This document shows, piece after piece, positions 1 to 7,487 of a stretch of DNA of 64,000 bases (position 1 is the stretch's first letter; every line of letters starts with the position of its first letter). Source of the stretch: Actinomycetales bacterium (GTDB lineage Bacteria > Actinomycetota > Actinomycetes > Actinomycetales > Microbacteriaceae); NCBI GenBank assembly GCA_017308515.1, contig JAFKEN010000013.1:86697-150696 (forward strand), in the 5' to 3' direction. The notes under the pieces are model-generated. The model saw only the letters and a list, made by a program, of their open reading frames with translations. It had not been told where the DNA came from and did no database searches. Position numbers and translations under genes: made by a program.

Positions 1-294
1 TCGGGGAGTTTCCGGGAGCTAGAGAAGGCGATCGAATTCGGGTGCTGGTTCAGCATTGGGCCCGGCATGTTGTCGAGTGCAAGAGGGCGTGCTCTCGCCT
101 TAGCAATGCCGAGAGCACGTCTACTGCTGGAGACGGATGGCCCATTCGTCCTCGACGGTGGTCTGCCTGCAGTCCCGTGGAAACTCGACCGCGTTGTACA
201 GCGACTGAGTCAGCTATTTCAGGAGTCCGATAGTGCGATAGCTGCCCTGATCGAATCGAACGAGTCAGCTGTTCTCGCAGGGTTCGCACGGTGA
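1..294 (+). CDS. qatD: QatD-like TatD-family nuclease, C-terminal part only
   Basis: The frame is already open at base 1, so only the last 97 codons are present. The fragment reads GCWFSIGPGML, then MPRARLLLETDGPFV, then a helical tail. This is the end of a TatD-type metal-dependent TIM-barrel DNase: the LLETDGPF block holds the acidic residue at the end of the last strands. The GCWFSxGPxML block and the short tail resemble, from memory, QatD, the nuclease of the four-gene Qat anti-phage system (QatABCD), more than housekeeping TatD, which reads LLETDAPYL and ends in a longer helix. QatA, B and C would lie left of the window and cannot be checked. Base composition is clearly less GC-rich than the genes to its right, as expected for transferred defence genes. 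An ordinary TatD-like hydrolase is the alternative. Confidence 0.72.
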   Translation, partial: SGSFRELEKAIEFGCWFSIGPGMLSSARGRALALAMPRARLLLETDGPFVLDGGLPAVPWKLDRVVQRLSQLFQESDSAIAALIESNESAVLAGFAR

Positions 295-557
295 ACGATA
301 GAGCCGCGGCAACGCCTCGGGCCCACGTAGAACATTTCCTTGCGACCATGGAGGACTACAACCGACTCGCAGAGTTTTTTCCAATCGGGGACTCGATCAA
401 CGTGCTCGGGCTGGGTGACGACGATGCTCGGCGGTGGCACATCCGCCGGTCACACCACCCCCACCCACAGGGCATCCCGCGCGCGGGTCATCGCCACGTA
501 CAACTCCCGCCGCTGCAGCGTGCGCCGCTCAGCAGCCGCCGTATCGACGCCACCTGA
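291..557 (+). pseudogene. Short open frame coupled to qatD, probably truncated
   Basis: A GTG at 291 overlaps the qatD stop in a GTGA, the arrangement of a translationally coupled next gene. The first about 45 codons (MNDRAAATPRAHVEHFLATM, then a helical DYNRLAEFF segment and INVLGLGDDDARRWH) look like real coding sequence with the same milder GC content as qatD. From about base 430 to 450 the composition changes and the frame continues as antisense of the 3' end of the minus-strand helicase, giving a low-complexity His/Pro/Arg tail. I do not recognise a family. The simplest reading is a gene whose 3' part was lost when the defence segment joined the helicase locus. An intact short protein is possible. 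Confidence 0.35.
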
Positions 558-2603
558 CTCGACTCCCGGGCCGACGAGAACCCCCGGCACCCGCCCCACG
601 AGCACCTTCGAGAACTCCAACCCCTTCGACCGCTTGATCGTGCCGACGCGCACCGCGTCGACCGACTGGCCGGTGTACTCGAGGAGGTTCACGGTCGGCA
701 CGCCCGCCGACTTGAGGGCCGCGATCAGCTCCGAGGCCTGGTTGAGGGTCGCCGCGAGCACGCCGATGTCGCCCGCGCGCGTCCCCGACTCGATTGCACG
801 ACGTACGGTCGCGGCCAGCGCGCGGTCGTGCTCGGCGCGCGAGGTGAAGCGGTGTAGCTGCGGGGCCGCACCTCGGCGCACGATGTCGGCGGCATCCACG
901 GTGGCGATGCCGCCCTCGATGTCGTTGAAGGCGTCGCCGGCGACGAGCGCGGCCGCGAACTCGGCGATCTCGACCGTGTTGCGGTAGTTGACGGTCGTCA
1001 CGGCGCCGCGGCCGGCGAGGTTGATGCCCAGCTCGGAGAGGGTGTAGCCGCCGGGGTAGATGCTCTGCTGGCCGTCGCCGATGAGGGTGAGCGCGTCGGG
1101 GCCGTCGCCCGCGATGAGCTGCAGCATGCGGATCATCTGGCACGACAGATCCTGCGCCTCGTCGATGACGACGGCCGAATAGCCGGATGCGGGGGTCGCC
1201 TCGAGCGCCGCCACCGCGGCCGTGATCTGGTCGGCGAAGTCCCAGATGTCGCGGCGGCGCAGCTCGGACTCGTACGCCTCGTAGAGCCGCCACACCTCGG
1301 CGCGCTGCGCGCGGCTCAGGCGGCGGCGACGGCCGGGGCGGGCGCAGTCGGCGTAGGCCTCGAACGAGGTGAGGCCGCGGCCCTTGATGACCGAGTCGAC
1401 CTCCTCCTGCCAGTAGCGCTCGGAGTCGTCGATCGTCGCGACCGCGCTGCCGCGCTCGCGCCACATCTTCTCCCACGCGAGCTTCGCGCCGGCGCCGTCG
1501 AGCTTGCTCGCGACCCCGCGCTCGCGCAGCACCCGCTTCGCCACGTCGAACACCCCGCGGAACTCGACCCGGTCGACCACCTCGGGCGCCATCCGGCGCA
1601 GCAGGCTGCCGAGTACGTCGGGCAGGGTGCGCACGTAGGTCGTGACGAGCACCGTGCCGTCGTATTGGCGTGCGAGGTGGGCGGCGCGGTGCAGCCCGAC
1701 CACGGTCTTGCCGGTGCCGGCGGCGCCGCGGATCCGGCTCGGGCCGGTGAAGCTCTTGCGCACGAGCCGCGCCTGATCGGGGTGGAGGAACGCCATCCAC
1801 GCCTCGATCGGCTCGGCGAGCACCCCCTGCAGCATCGCGTCGTGGATCTCGTCGACCGAGATGAGGGCCGGCTGCTCCGCCACGGCGTCGGTCTCGATCG
1901 CCTCGGCCTCGATCGGCATGCCCTCGATCGGCGCGGGCTCGAGCTCGGGCTTGACGATGACGGCGACCGCCCCGGCGGAGTGGTCGTACGGCGGGAACAG
2001 CCCCGCCACCACGGGGAACAGCCGCTCGACGTCGCCGCGCCCCCAGCGCCGACCGCGCCCGAGGATCTCACGCAGCGCCAGGTTCTCGCCGACAATGTCG
2101 ACGCCGTGCACGGTCGCGCGCAGGTCGGAACGGTTGGTGAATACCGCGAGCGCGTGCACTTCGCCCGCCGCGAGCCCGTGCACTTCGCCCGCCGCGAGCC
2201 CGTGCTCGGCGAGCTCGGCGCGGGTCGTCTCGGCGAGGTCGGCGAGCTTGTCGAAGCGGTCGGTCACGTCGTCGTCGCCCTGCAGGATGCGCTGCTCGCC
2301 CCCGCGGTCGAGCACCGTCACGTCGCGCCAGGTCTTCGCGTCGACGAGGAACACGCCCGACGGCCCGAGCACGACGAAGTCCACCTGCGCGCGGGTCGAG
2401 CCCGGCCAGCGGCGATCCTCGAGCAGGTAGAAGCCGTCGTCGCGCAGGGGAGCGAGGGTGCGGGCGAGCCGCGACTCGCTGGATGCCGCGGCGCGGTAGT
2501 TGGCCGCCATCCGCTCGGCGAGGTCGGCCTGCCGACGCATCGCGGCCGCCGTGTCGTCGTAGGCGCGCGCCTGCAGCCCCGCGGACTCCCCGGCGATCGT
2601 CAC
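450..2603 (-). CDS. NERD-domain nuclease fused to UvrD/Rep-type superfamily 1 helicase
   Basis: About 717 aa from a GTG preceded by GAGGGGG at a workable distance; an ATG 21 bases upstream (2624) is the alternative. The N-terminal part (about residues 55-95) is a NERD domain: VDFVVLGPSGVFLVDAKTW carries the D...D-x-K acidic/lysine pattern of nuclease-related domains. The helicase core follows: Walker A GAAGTGKT near residue 295, Walker B/motif II VIDEAQD, motif V VGTIKRSKGLEF and motif VI VAMTRARDAL. It should hydrolyse ATP and act on DNA ends or structures in the cytosol; the exact substrate is unknown. No partner gene is in the operon, but it lies between a Qat fragment and a toxin-antitoxin-like pair. 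A diverged paralogue lies at 47085-48920. Confidence 0.85.
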   Translation of the reverse strand: MTIAGESAGLQARAYDDTAAAMRRQADLAERMAANYRAAASSESRLARTLAPLRDDGFYLLEDRRWPGSTRAQVDFVVLGPSGVFLVDAKTWRDVTVLDRGGEQRILQGDDDVTDRFDKLADLAETTRAELAEHGLAAGEVHGLAAGEVHALAVFTNRSDLRATVHGVDIVGENLALREILGRGRRWGRGDVERLFPVVAGLFPPYDHSAGAVAVIVKPELEPAPIEGMPIEAEAIETDAVAEQPALISVDEIHDAMLQGVLAEPIEAWMAFLHPDQARLVRKSFTGPSRIRGAAGTGKTVVGLHRAAHLARQYDGTVLVTTYVRTLPDVLGSLLRRMAPEVVDRVEFRGVFDVAKRVLRERGVASKLDGAGAKLAWEKMWRERGSAVATIDDSERYWQEEVDSVIKGRGLTSFEAYADCARPGRRRRLSRAQRAEVWRLYEAYESELRRRDIWDFADQITAAVAALEATPASGYSAVVIDEAQDLSCQMIRMLQLIAGDGPDALTLIGDGQQSIYPGGYTLSELGINLAGRGAVTTVNYRNTVEIAEFAAALVAGDAFNDIEGGIATVDAADIVRRGAAPQLHRFTSRAEHDRALAATVRRAIESGTRAGDIGVLAATLNQASELIAALKSAGVPTVNLLEYTGQSVDAVRVGTIKRSKGLEFSKVLVGRVPGVLVGPGVESGGVDTAAAERRTLQRRELYVAMTRARDALWVGVV
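2154..2201. repeat. Perfect 24-bp tandem duplication inside the helicase gene
   Basis: Units 2154-2177 and 2178-2201 are identical and adjacent. They duplicate eight residues (GLAAGEVH) between the NERD domain and the helicase core, keeping the frame. The paralogue at 47085-48920 has a single GLPAGEVH at the matching place, so this copy looks like a recent slippage duplication. Confidence 0.92.
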
Positions 2604-2737
2604 GTTGCCCCCTCGAAGCCGCACGCGGTGCGTGCGGCGGCGACGCCCCCCGACGTCTCCTCACATTCTGAGTGCGGCTCGGGGGCGGGCGCGAGCGCCC
2701 GAACGGGGGTGACGGAAATGGCTCGTGTGGCGAATGC

Positions 2738-2755
2738 GTTAGGCTGTAACCTAAC
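2738..2755 (+). promoter_or_regulatory. Inverted repeat upstream of the HTH/nucleotidyltransferase pair, likely operator
   Basis: GTTAGG and CCTAAC form perfect 6-bp arms around CTGTAA, 25 bases before the HTH gene start. TAGGCT inside it could serve as the -10 element. A strong AGGAGG (2765-2770) follows. An HTH antitoxin binding its own promoter is the usual arrangement; no binding is shown here. Confidence 0.55.
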
Positions 2756-2779
2756 ACAGGACACAGGAGGGGATGGACT

Positions 2780-3304
2780 ATGGGCCTGATCGCCGACGCG
2801 CGACACCGCACGGGAACCGGCGTGCGCGAACTCGCGCGTCGGGCCGCGGTCGCGCCCCCATCCATCTACGACTGGGAAGGCTCGGAGGCGAACGGAACGA
2901 TCCAGATCGGCACACTGCGCCGTGCGCTCGAGGCGATGGAGGAGCGGCTGATCGTGACGTCGCGCCCCGCGCACCGCGATGTCGCGCTACCGCTGCGCCG
3001 CGAGCAGCGGATCGGTCTCGAGCTGCACCGTCAGATCGCTCGCGCGCTCATCGACGACCCCGATCGCGCCCTCGCCCACGCGGCCGGGCGGATCCAGCGG
3101 CTGCGCGACGGCGTGCGCGGCAGCGCGAACGACTGGATCGACGAGTGGGTCGACCTGATCGAACGGCGCGACCTGGGCGGTCTCATCGATGTGATGCTCG
3201 GCGCGCGACCGCGCGACGCGGACCTGCGCAGCGTCTCGCCATTCACCGGACTGCTCTCGGAATCCGAGCGCCGACGCGCGCTCGAACGGGCCGTGGCCCC
3301 GTGA
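2780..3304 (+). CDS. XRE-like helix-turn-helix protein, probable antitoxin
   Basis: 174 aa, ATG at 2780 with AGGAGGGG ideally spaced; the in-line ATG at 2773 is out of frame and sits in the Shine-Dalgarno. Residues 14-55 (GVRELARRAAVAPPSIYDWE and following helix) form an XRE/Cro-type HTH. The rest is helical with no catalytic motif. The stop overlaps the start of the nucleotidyltransferase gene in GTGA, so the two are made together. The order regulator then nucleotidyltransferase resembles AbiE-type (type IV) and related NTase toxin-antitoxin modules, in which the HTH partner represses the promoter. The role is inferred from context and fold. Confidence 0.68.
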   Translation: MGLIADARHRTGTGVRELARRAAVAPPSIYDWEGSEANGTIQIGTLRRALEAMEERLIVTSRPAHRDVALPLRREQRIGLELHRQIARALIDDPDRALAHAAGRIQRLRDGVRGSANDWIDEWVDLIERRDLGGLIDVMLGARPRDADLRSVSPFTGLLSESERRRALERAVAP

Positions 3305-3849
3305 ATCGCCGCCAGCTCGAGGAGGCGATCGCGAAAGCGTGCGAAGTGGTCGGTCAGAGCCCCGTGATCGTCGTCGGGTCGCAGGCGATCCTCGCGAGCT
3401 TCGACGATGCGCAGTTGCCCGCTCGCGCGACGATGTCGACGGAAGCCGACATCGCACCCGAACGCGACGTAGGAGATCACCTCTCCAACGAGCTCTGGAT
3501 AGTCGCGGGTCAGGATTCCGAGTGGGCCAATGAGCGTGACTTCTACATCGATGCCGTCTCGGCCGACACTGCCCTCCTGCCCGAGGGCTGGCGAGACCGC
3601 GCTCGGCTGATTGAAGTCGGCCGTGCGGCCGGCCTGTGCCCCGAAGCTCACGATCTCTGCGCATCGAAGCTGGCCCGCAACGAGGTCAAGGATCGTGAGT
3701 TCGTGGAAGCACTCGTCGATGCCGGGCTCGTCGACGCTCGACGGATCCGCAATCGCCTCGATGAGATCACCGACGAACGTCTCGATCCAGCACGCAAGCG
3801 GGTCGCGCGACAGTTCGTGATCGCGCTCGAGCGTCGCGGGGCGCGCTGA
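3301..3849 (+). CDS. DUF6036-like nucleotidyltransferase, probable toxin
   Basis: 182 aa, GTG start overlapping the upstream stop by 4 bases. VIVVGSQAILASF near residue 19 is the G-S helix motif of the DNA-polymerase-beta-like nucleotidyltransferase fold. TMSTEADIAPER near residue 42 supplies the paired acidic metal ligands (ExD), and YIDAVSAD is a candidate third acid. This matches minimal NTases annotated as DUF6036 or AbiEii-like. Toxins of this kind transfer nucleotides to tRNA ends or proteins; the target here cannot be read from sequence. The upstream HTH gene would be its antitoxin. A non-toxin aminoglycoside-type NTase is less likely because of the HTH partner. Confidence 0.68.
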   Translation: MNRRQLEEAIAKACEVVGQSPVIVVGSQAILASFDDAQLPARATMSTEADIAPERDVGDHLSNELWIVAGQDSEWANERDFYIDAVSADTALLPEGWRDRARLIEVGRAAGLCPEAHDLCASKLARNEVKDREFVEALVDAGLVDARRIRNRLDEITDERLDPARKRVARQFVIALERRGAR

Positions 3850-3977
3850 TGTCCCGCATCCACGATCCCGATGCGCGGCCCGGGCGAATCCGCTTACGAA
3901 CCGCCCGCCGACCTGCCTAGACTCGCCACTCGCGCGCGCGGGCACCGCCGCCCGCGGCGCGGGAACGGTGACACGCG

Positions 3978-5102
3978 ATGGCGCAGCACGACACGGTCGG
4001 CTCCGACGACCTCGGCCCCGACGACGTCGACCTCGACCACTTCGTCGACGTCGACGATTTCCAGCGCGCGGCCGAGGCGCGCATGCCCGAGCCCTACCGC
4101 GACTTCGTCAACAACGTCGGCATGGAGGAGACTCTCCGCGGCGACCTCGCGGCGTGGGCCGAGCTCCGGCTCCGGCCGCGCGCGCTCGTCGACGTCAGCC
4201 ACGTCGACACCTCGGTGACCGTGCTCGGCACCGAGCTGTCGGCGCCGATCATCACCGCCCCGTTCATCGGCTCGGCCCTCGTCGACGACGACGCGGAAGT
4301 CGCGACCGCGCGCGGGGCGACGGCGGCCGGCACGGTCTCGACCCTCAGCATGATGGGAACCCGCGGGCCCGAGGCGGTCGGCCCCGCCGCGGGCGGGCGC
4401 TACTGGCAGCAGCTCTACTGGATGCGCGATCGCTCGATCGTGCAGGACGTCGTCGAGCGCGCCGTCGCCGCCGGCGCATCCGCCCTCTGCCTCACCGTCG
4501 ACCTGCCGGTGCGGCCCGCGTTCCCGTCGCGGATGCGCGCCGCCGACCGCGCGATGCGCGGCCTGTGGGAGGGGCCCGAGCAGGCCTTCTACGTGATCCA
4601 CGACTACCGCGAGAAGCCCGAGGAGGGCAAGCGCTCCGACACGAGCGTGACCTGGCGCGACCTCGAGTGGCTGAGCGGGCTGTCGGAGCTGCCGCTCATC
4701 CTCAAGGGCATCATCCGCCCCGAGGATGCGGTGCTCGCCCGCGAGCACGGCGCCTCCGCGGTCATCGTCTCCAACCACGCCGGCCAGGGTCTGCGCTTCT
4801 CGATGCCCGTCGCCCACGCCCTGCCCGAGATCGTGGAGGCGGTCGGCGGCGAGATCGAGGTGCTCGCCGACAGCGGCATCCGCACCGGGTCCGACGTCGC
4901 CCGCGCGCTCGCGCTCGGCGCGAGAGCCGTGCTCATCGGCCGCCCGACGCTGTGGGGCCTCACCGTCGGCGGCGCGGCGGGGGTCGAGCGGGTGATCCGC
5001 ATCCTGAGCGACGAACTGGCCGAGGTGATGGCGCTGACCGGCGCGCCGCGCCTGGCCGACATCGACGGGGCGATCCTCGCCCCGCCCCGAGGTGACCGAT
5101 GA
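3978..5102 (+). CDS. FMN-dependent alpha-hydroxy-acid oxidase/dehydrogenase family protein with altered active site
   Basis: 374 aa TIM-barrel of the lactate/glycolate oxidase and LldD family. Seen: PIITAPFIGSA (FMN loop), RYWQQLYW (family FQLY region), LTVDLPV, the FMN-contact lysine in LILKGI (K243) and VLADSGIRTGSDVARALALG with IGRP at the C-terminus. The family signature SNHGGRQLD is here SNHAGQGLRF (265-274): the catalytic base His267 is kept but the Arg that binds the substrate carboxylate is replaced by Gln. The substrate may therefore not be an ordinary 2-hydroxy acid, or turnover may be poor. A Gfo/Idh/MocA dehydrogenase follows 13 bases downstream, suggesting a joint oxidation step. 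Confidence 0.8.
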   Translation: MAQHDTVGSDDLGPDDVDLDHFVDVDDFQRAAEARMPEPYRDFVNNVGMEETLRGDLAAWAELRLRPRALVDVSHVDTSVTVLGTELSAPIITAPFIGSALVDDDAEVATARGATAAGTVSTLSMMGTRGPEAVGPAAGGRYWQQLYWMRDRSIVQDVVERAVAAGASALCLTVDLPVRPAFPSRMRAADRAMRGLWEGPEQAFYVIHDYREKPEEGKRSDTSVTWRDLEWLSGLSELPLILKGIIRPEDAVLAREHGASAVIVSNHAGQGLRFSMPVAHALPEIVEAVGGEIEVLADSGIRTGSDVARALALGARAVLIGRPTLWGLTVGGAAGVERVIRILSDELAEVMALTGAPRLADIDGAILAPPRGDR

Positions 5103-5115
5103 AGAAGGGTGAGAG

Positions 5116-6105
5116 ATGACCCCCCTGCGGATCGGCGTGCTGGGCGCCGCCAACATCACCGAACGCGCGATGGTCGAGCCGGCCCGGCAGCTCGACGGCG
5201 TGGGCGTCGAGGCGATCGGCTCGCGGGATCCGGAGAGGGCCCGTGCGCTCGCCGACCGGCTCGGCATCCCCGCGGCCGGCGACTACGACGCGCTCATCGA
5301 CGCCCCCGACCTCGACCTGCTCTACATCGCGCTGCCGCCGAGCGAACACGCCCGGTGGGCGACGCGCGCGCTCGCGGCGGGCAAGCACGTGCTGTGCGAG
5401 AAGCCGCTGTCGGCCAACGGGGCGACCGCGGCCGAGATCGCGGCGGCGGCCGATGCGGCGGGTCGCCGCGCGTTCGTGGGATTCCACTACCGCCTGCACC
5501 CGTTCATCCGGGAGCTGCTCGAGGTGCTCGCCAGCGACGCGCTCGGCGAGGTGCGCGAGGTCGCGATCGACTTCAGCATCCCGCACTTCGTCGTGAAGCC
5601 CGGCAACATCCGGCTCGACGGGGATCTCGCCGGCGGCGCCGTCATGGACGTCGGCTGCTACGCGGTCGACCTTCTGCGCGCGTCCTACGGCGAGCTCGCC
5701 GTCGAGTCGGCGACGAGCGTCATCTACGACCACGACCCGCGGATCGACCTGCAGACCGACGCGCAGCTGCGCACCGCCGACGGGGTGCCGGTGTCGATCC
5801 GCTCGTCGTTCCTCGGCGACGACGAGGGCGCGATGGTGCTGCGCGTGACGGGGGAGCGCGCGGCGCTCGAGGCGACGAAGGTCATCGTGCCGCAGTGGGG
5901 CGCCGAGCTGCGGGTCACCTCGGGCGAGACCGTGCTGCGCGAGCTCGCCGCCGACCCGGCCGATAACAGCTACGCGGCGCAGCTCGCGCACGTCGCCGAG
6001 GTGCTGCGCACGGGGGAGCCGAGCATCCTGGATGCGGAGCGCGCCGTGGGCACGATGCGCACCGTGGACGCGATCTACCGGGCGGCGGGCCTGCAGCCGC
6101 GGTGA
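5116..6105 (+). CDS. Gfo/Idh/MocA family NAD(P)-dependent oxidoreductase
   Basis: 329 aa. The N-terminal Rossmann domain starts with IGVLGAANI, and CEKPLSAN (about 95-102) holds the family EKP lysine that acts near the nicotinamide. The C-terminal half has DVGCYAVDLLR, the usual G-C-Y-x-x-D helix with the catalytic Asp in reach. Members oxidise sugars, inositols or dihydrodiols; the substrate is not readable. It follows the FMN oxidase homologue by 13 bases with its own GGGTGAGAG ribosome site, so co-transcription is likely. Length is normal for the family. Confidence 0.85.
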   Translation: MTPLRIGVLGAANITERAMVEPARQLDGVGVEAIGSRDPERARALADRLGIPAAGDYDALIDAPDLDLLYIALPPSEHARWATRALAAGKHVLCEKPLSANGATAAEIAAAADAAGRRAFVGFHYRLHPFIRELLEVLASDALGEVREVAIDFSIPHFVVKPGNIRLDGDLAGGAVMDVGCYAVDLLRASYGELAVESATSVIYDHDPRIDLQTDAQLRTADGVPVSIRSSFLGDDEGAMVLRVTGERAALEATKVIVPQWGAELRVTSGETVLRELAADPADNSYAAQLAHVAEVLRTGEPSILDAERAVGTMRTVDAIYRAAGLQPR

Positions 6106-6122
6106 CGGGCGGGGCCTACGAA

Positions 6123-6152
6123 CTGCTGCATCAGCAGCAGCGCTGCTAAAAT
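6123..6152 (+). promoter_or_regulatory. Overlapping palindromic operator and -10 box of vapBC
   Basis: CTGCTG-CAT-CAGCAG (6123-6137) is a perfect inverted repeat and AGCAGCGCTGCT (6136-6147) a perfect palindrome sharing two bases with it. TAAAAT (6147-6152) fits a -10 box and ends 6 bases before the vapB ATG, so the transcript probably begins at the start codon. Binding by a VapB/VapC complex would cover the promoter. Confidence 0.7.
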
Positions 6153-6158
6153 CGCAGC

Positions 6159-6392
6159 ATGGCCATCTCGATCACGATTCGCGACCTGCCCAACGAGACG
6201 CGCGACGTGCTCGCGGCCCGCGCGGCGCGGTCGGGCCGCTCGCTTCAGGAGTACCTCTCGCGCGAGTTGATCCTGCTGGCCTCGCGCCCGAGCGTGGATG
6301 AGGCCCTCGACGTGGTCCGCGCGCGGGCGCGCGCCTTCCCGCCGCTCGACGGGGGCGACGTTCTCGACGCGCTCGACGCCGACCGCCGGTGA
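6159..6392 (+). CDS. vapB: VapB/FitA-type ribbon-helix-helix antitoxin
   Basis: 77 aa. The beta strand ISITIRDLP followed by two helices (ETRDVLAARAARSGRSLQEY) is a ribbon-helix-helix DNA-binding domain, and the acidic tail VLDALDADRR is the usual toxin-masking extension of FitA/VapB antitoxins. There is no Shine-Dalgarno; a -10 box 6 bases upstream implies a leaderless message. Its stop overlaps the GTG of the PIN toxin in GTGA. It should dimerise on the palindromes at 6123-6147 and neutralise VapC. Confidence 0.88.
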   Translation: MAISITIRDLPNETRDVLAARAARSGRSLQEYLSRELILLASRPSVDEALDVVRARARAFPPLDGGDVLDALDADRR

Positions 6393-6781
6393 CCCTCGTC
6401 GTCGACGCCTCGGCCGTCGTCACCCTCGTTCTCGATCCGAGCGCTCGGGGCGAGGCGATCGCTCGGGAGCTCGCCGGGGGAGACCTCCACGCGCCCGACC
6501 ACCTTCCCGTCGAGGTCGCGAACGTGATCCGCCGCCTCCGGCACGCCGGGCGGCTCGTCGAGAGCGAGGCGCTGCTGGCGCTCGACGGGTTCTGGCAGTT
6601 GCCGGTGCGCCTGTGGCCCTTCGAGCCGCTCGTCGAAAGGGTCTGGGGCCTCGGCGCGAACCTCACGAGCTACGACGCCGCCTACGTCGCGCTGGCCGAG
6701 CACATCGGCGGCACGCTCGTCACCGCGGACGAGCGCATCGCGCGGTCGCCCGGCATCGGCTGCCCCGTCCGGGTTGTCTGA
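6389..6781 (+). CDS. vapC: VapC PIN-domain ribonuclease toxin
   Basis: 130 aa. The PIN fold acids are visible: VVDASAVV (Asp near residue 5), PVEVANVIRR (Glu near 42), LTSYDAAYVALAE (Asp near 94) and VTADERI (Asp near 112). These bind Mg2+ or Mn2+ for cleavage of RNA, commonly tRNA or rRNA loops in VapC toxins; the target here is unknown. It is translated by coupling from vapB. Nothing suggests inactivation. Confidence 0.9.
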   Translation: MTLVVDASAVVTLVLDPSARGEAIARELAGGDLHAPDHLPVEVANVIRRLRHAGRLVESEALLALDGFWQLPVRLWPFEPLVERVWGLGANLTSYDAAYVALAEHIGGTLVTADERIARSPGIGCPVRVV

Positions 6782-6809
6782 CCCCCTTAGTGCAGCGTCC
6801 GACCCGCGC

Positions 6810-7196
6810 TCAGTGCATCTGCGCGAGCTGGATGAGGTTGCCCACGGTGTCGTCGAGCACTGCCGTCGAGACCGGCCCCATCGCCGTCGGCGGCTGCGTG
6901 AAGACGACGCCGAGCTTCTCGAGGCGCGCGTGCTCGGCGGCCAGGTCGTCGACGGCGAAGGAGGTCCAGGGGATCCCGTCGCTCACCAGCGCGGTTCGGA
7001 ACGGCGGCACCGCGGGGTGCTGGTCGGGCTCGAGCACGATCTGCGTTCCCTCCGGTGCCTCGGGCGACACGACCGTCAGCCACCGGAACTCCCCGAGCGG
7101 CACGTCGTCCTTCAGGGCGAAGCCGAGCACCTGGGTGTAGAAGTCGAGGGCCTTCTGCTGGTCGTCGACGAAGATCGACAGACTCGTGATTCTCAT
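6810..7196 (-). CDS. VOC (glyoxalase/bleomycin-resistance fold) protein
   Basis: 128 aa, ATG at 7196 overlapping the stop of the ArsR gene (ATGA). Two beta-alpha-beta-beta-beta modules are visible, the first starting MRITSLSIFVDDQQKALDFY with VLGFALKDD, and the C-terminal strand LDDTVGNLIQLAQ supplies the usual D-x-x-G-N-x-I block. Short single-domain VOC proteins paired with ArsR regulators are common in actinobacteria and are thought to bind or modify small toxic compounds. The substrate is unknown. Confidence 0.85.
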   Translation of the reverse strand: MRITSLSIFVDDQQKALDFYTQVLGFALKDDVPLGEFRWLTVVSPEAPEGTQIVLEPDQHPAVPPFRTALVSDGIPWTSFAVDDLAAEHARLEKLGVVFTQPPTAMGPVSTAVLDDTVGNLIQLAQMH

Positions 7197-7480
7197 GGGG
7201 TCTCCTTCGGGTGTGGCACGGGCCACCGCTCGGCGATCTGCCGCAGCGGTTCGGGGTCGAAGCTGTGGAGCTTGTAGCGGCCGCGCCGCTGCGTGATGAC
7301 GAGCCCCGCCCGCTCGAGCACGTCGAGGTGCTGCGAGATCGCCTGCCGGCTCGAGGTGACGCCGTGCTCCATCGCGAGGCGCGAGCACAGCTCGAACAGG
7401 GTCTGCTCGTCGCGCCGCGCGAGCTCGTCGAGCAGCAGACGGCGGGTGCCGTCGCTCAGGGCGTGGAAGAGGTCGTCCAC
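7193..7480 (-). CDS. ArsR-family transcriptional repressor
   Basis: 95 aa from GTG 7480. Residues 2-80 form a winged helix: LFHALSDGTRRLLLDELARR, then recognition helix SSRQAISQHLDVLERAGLV and wing RRGRYKLH. There is no CxC metal-binding motif, so it is not a classical metal sensor. A TTG at 7498 would extend it by 6 codons, but the -10 box at 7488-7493 lies 7 bases before GTG 7480, making a leaderless start there more likely. It probably represses its own operon with the VOC gene, which it overlaps by 4 bases. Confidence 0.85.
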   Translation of the reverse strand: MDDLFHALSDGTRRLLLDELARRDEQTLFELCSRLAMEHGVTSSRQAISQHLDVLERAGLVITQRRGRYKLHSFDPEPLRQIAERWPVPHPKETP

Positions 7481-7487
7481 GGGGTCG

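Noticed and set aside
450..557. A protein-coding C-terminus for the qatD-coupled frame within the helicase 3' end
   Set aside because: The stretch is antisense to the conserved MTRARDALWVGVV end of the helicase, so the His/Pro-rich tail is probably meaningless.
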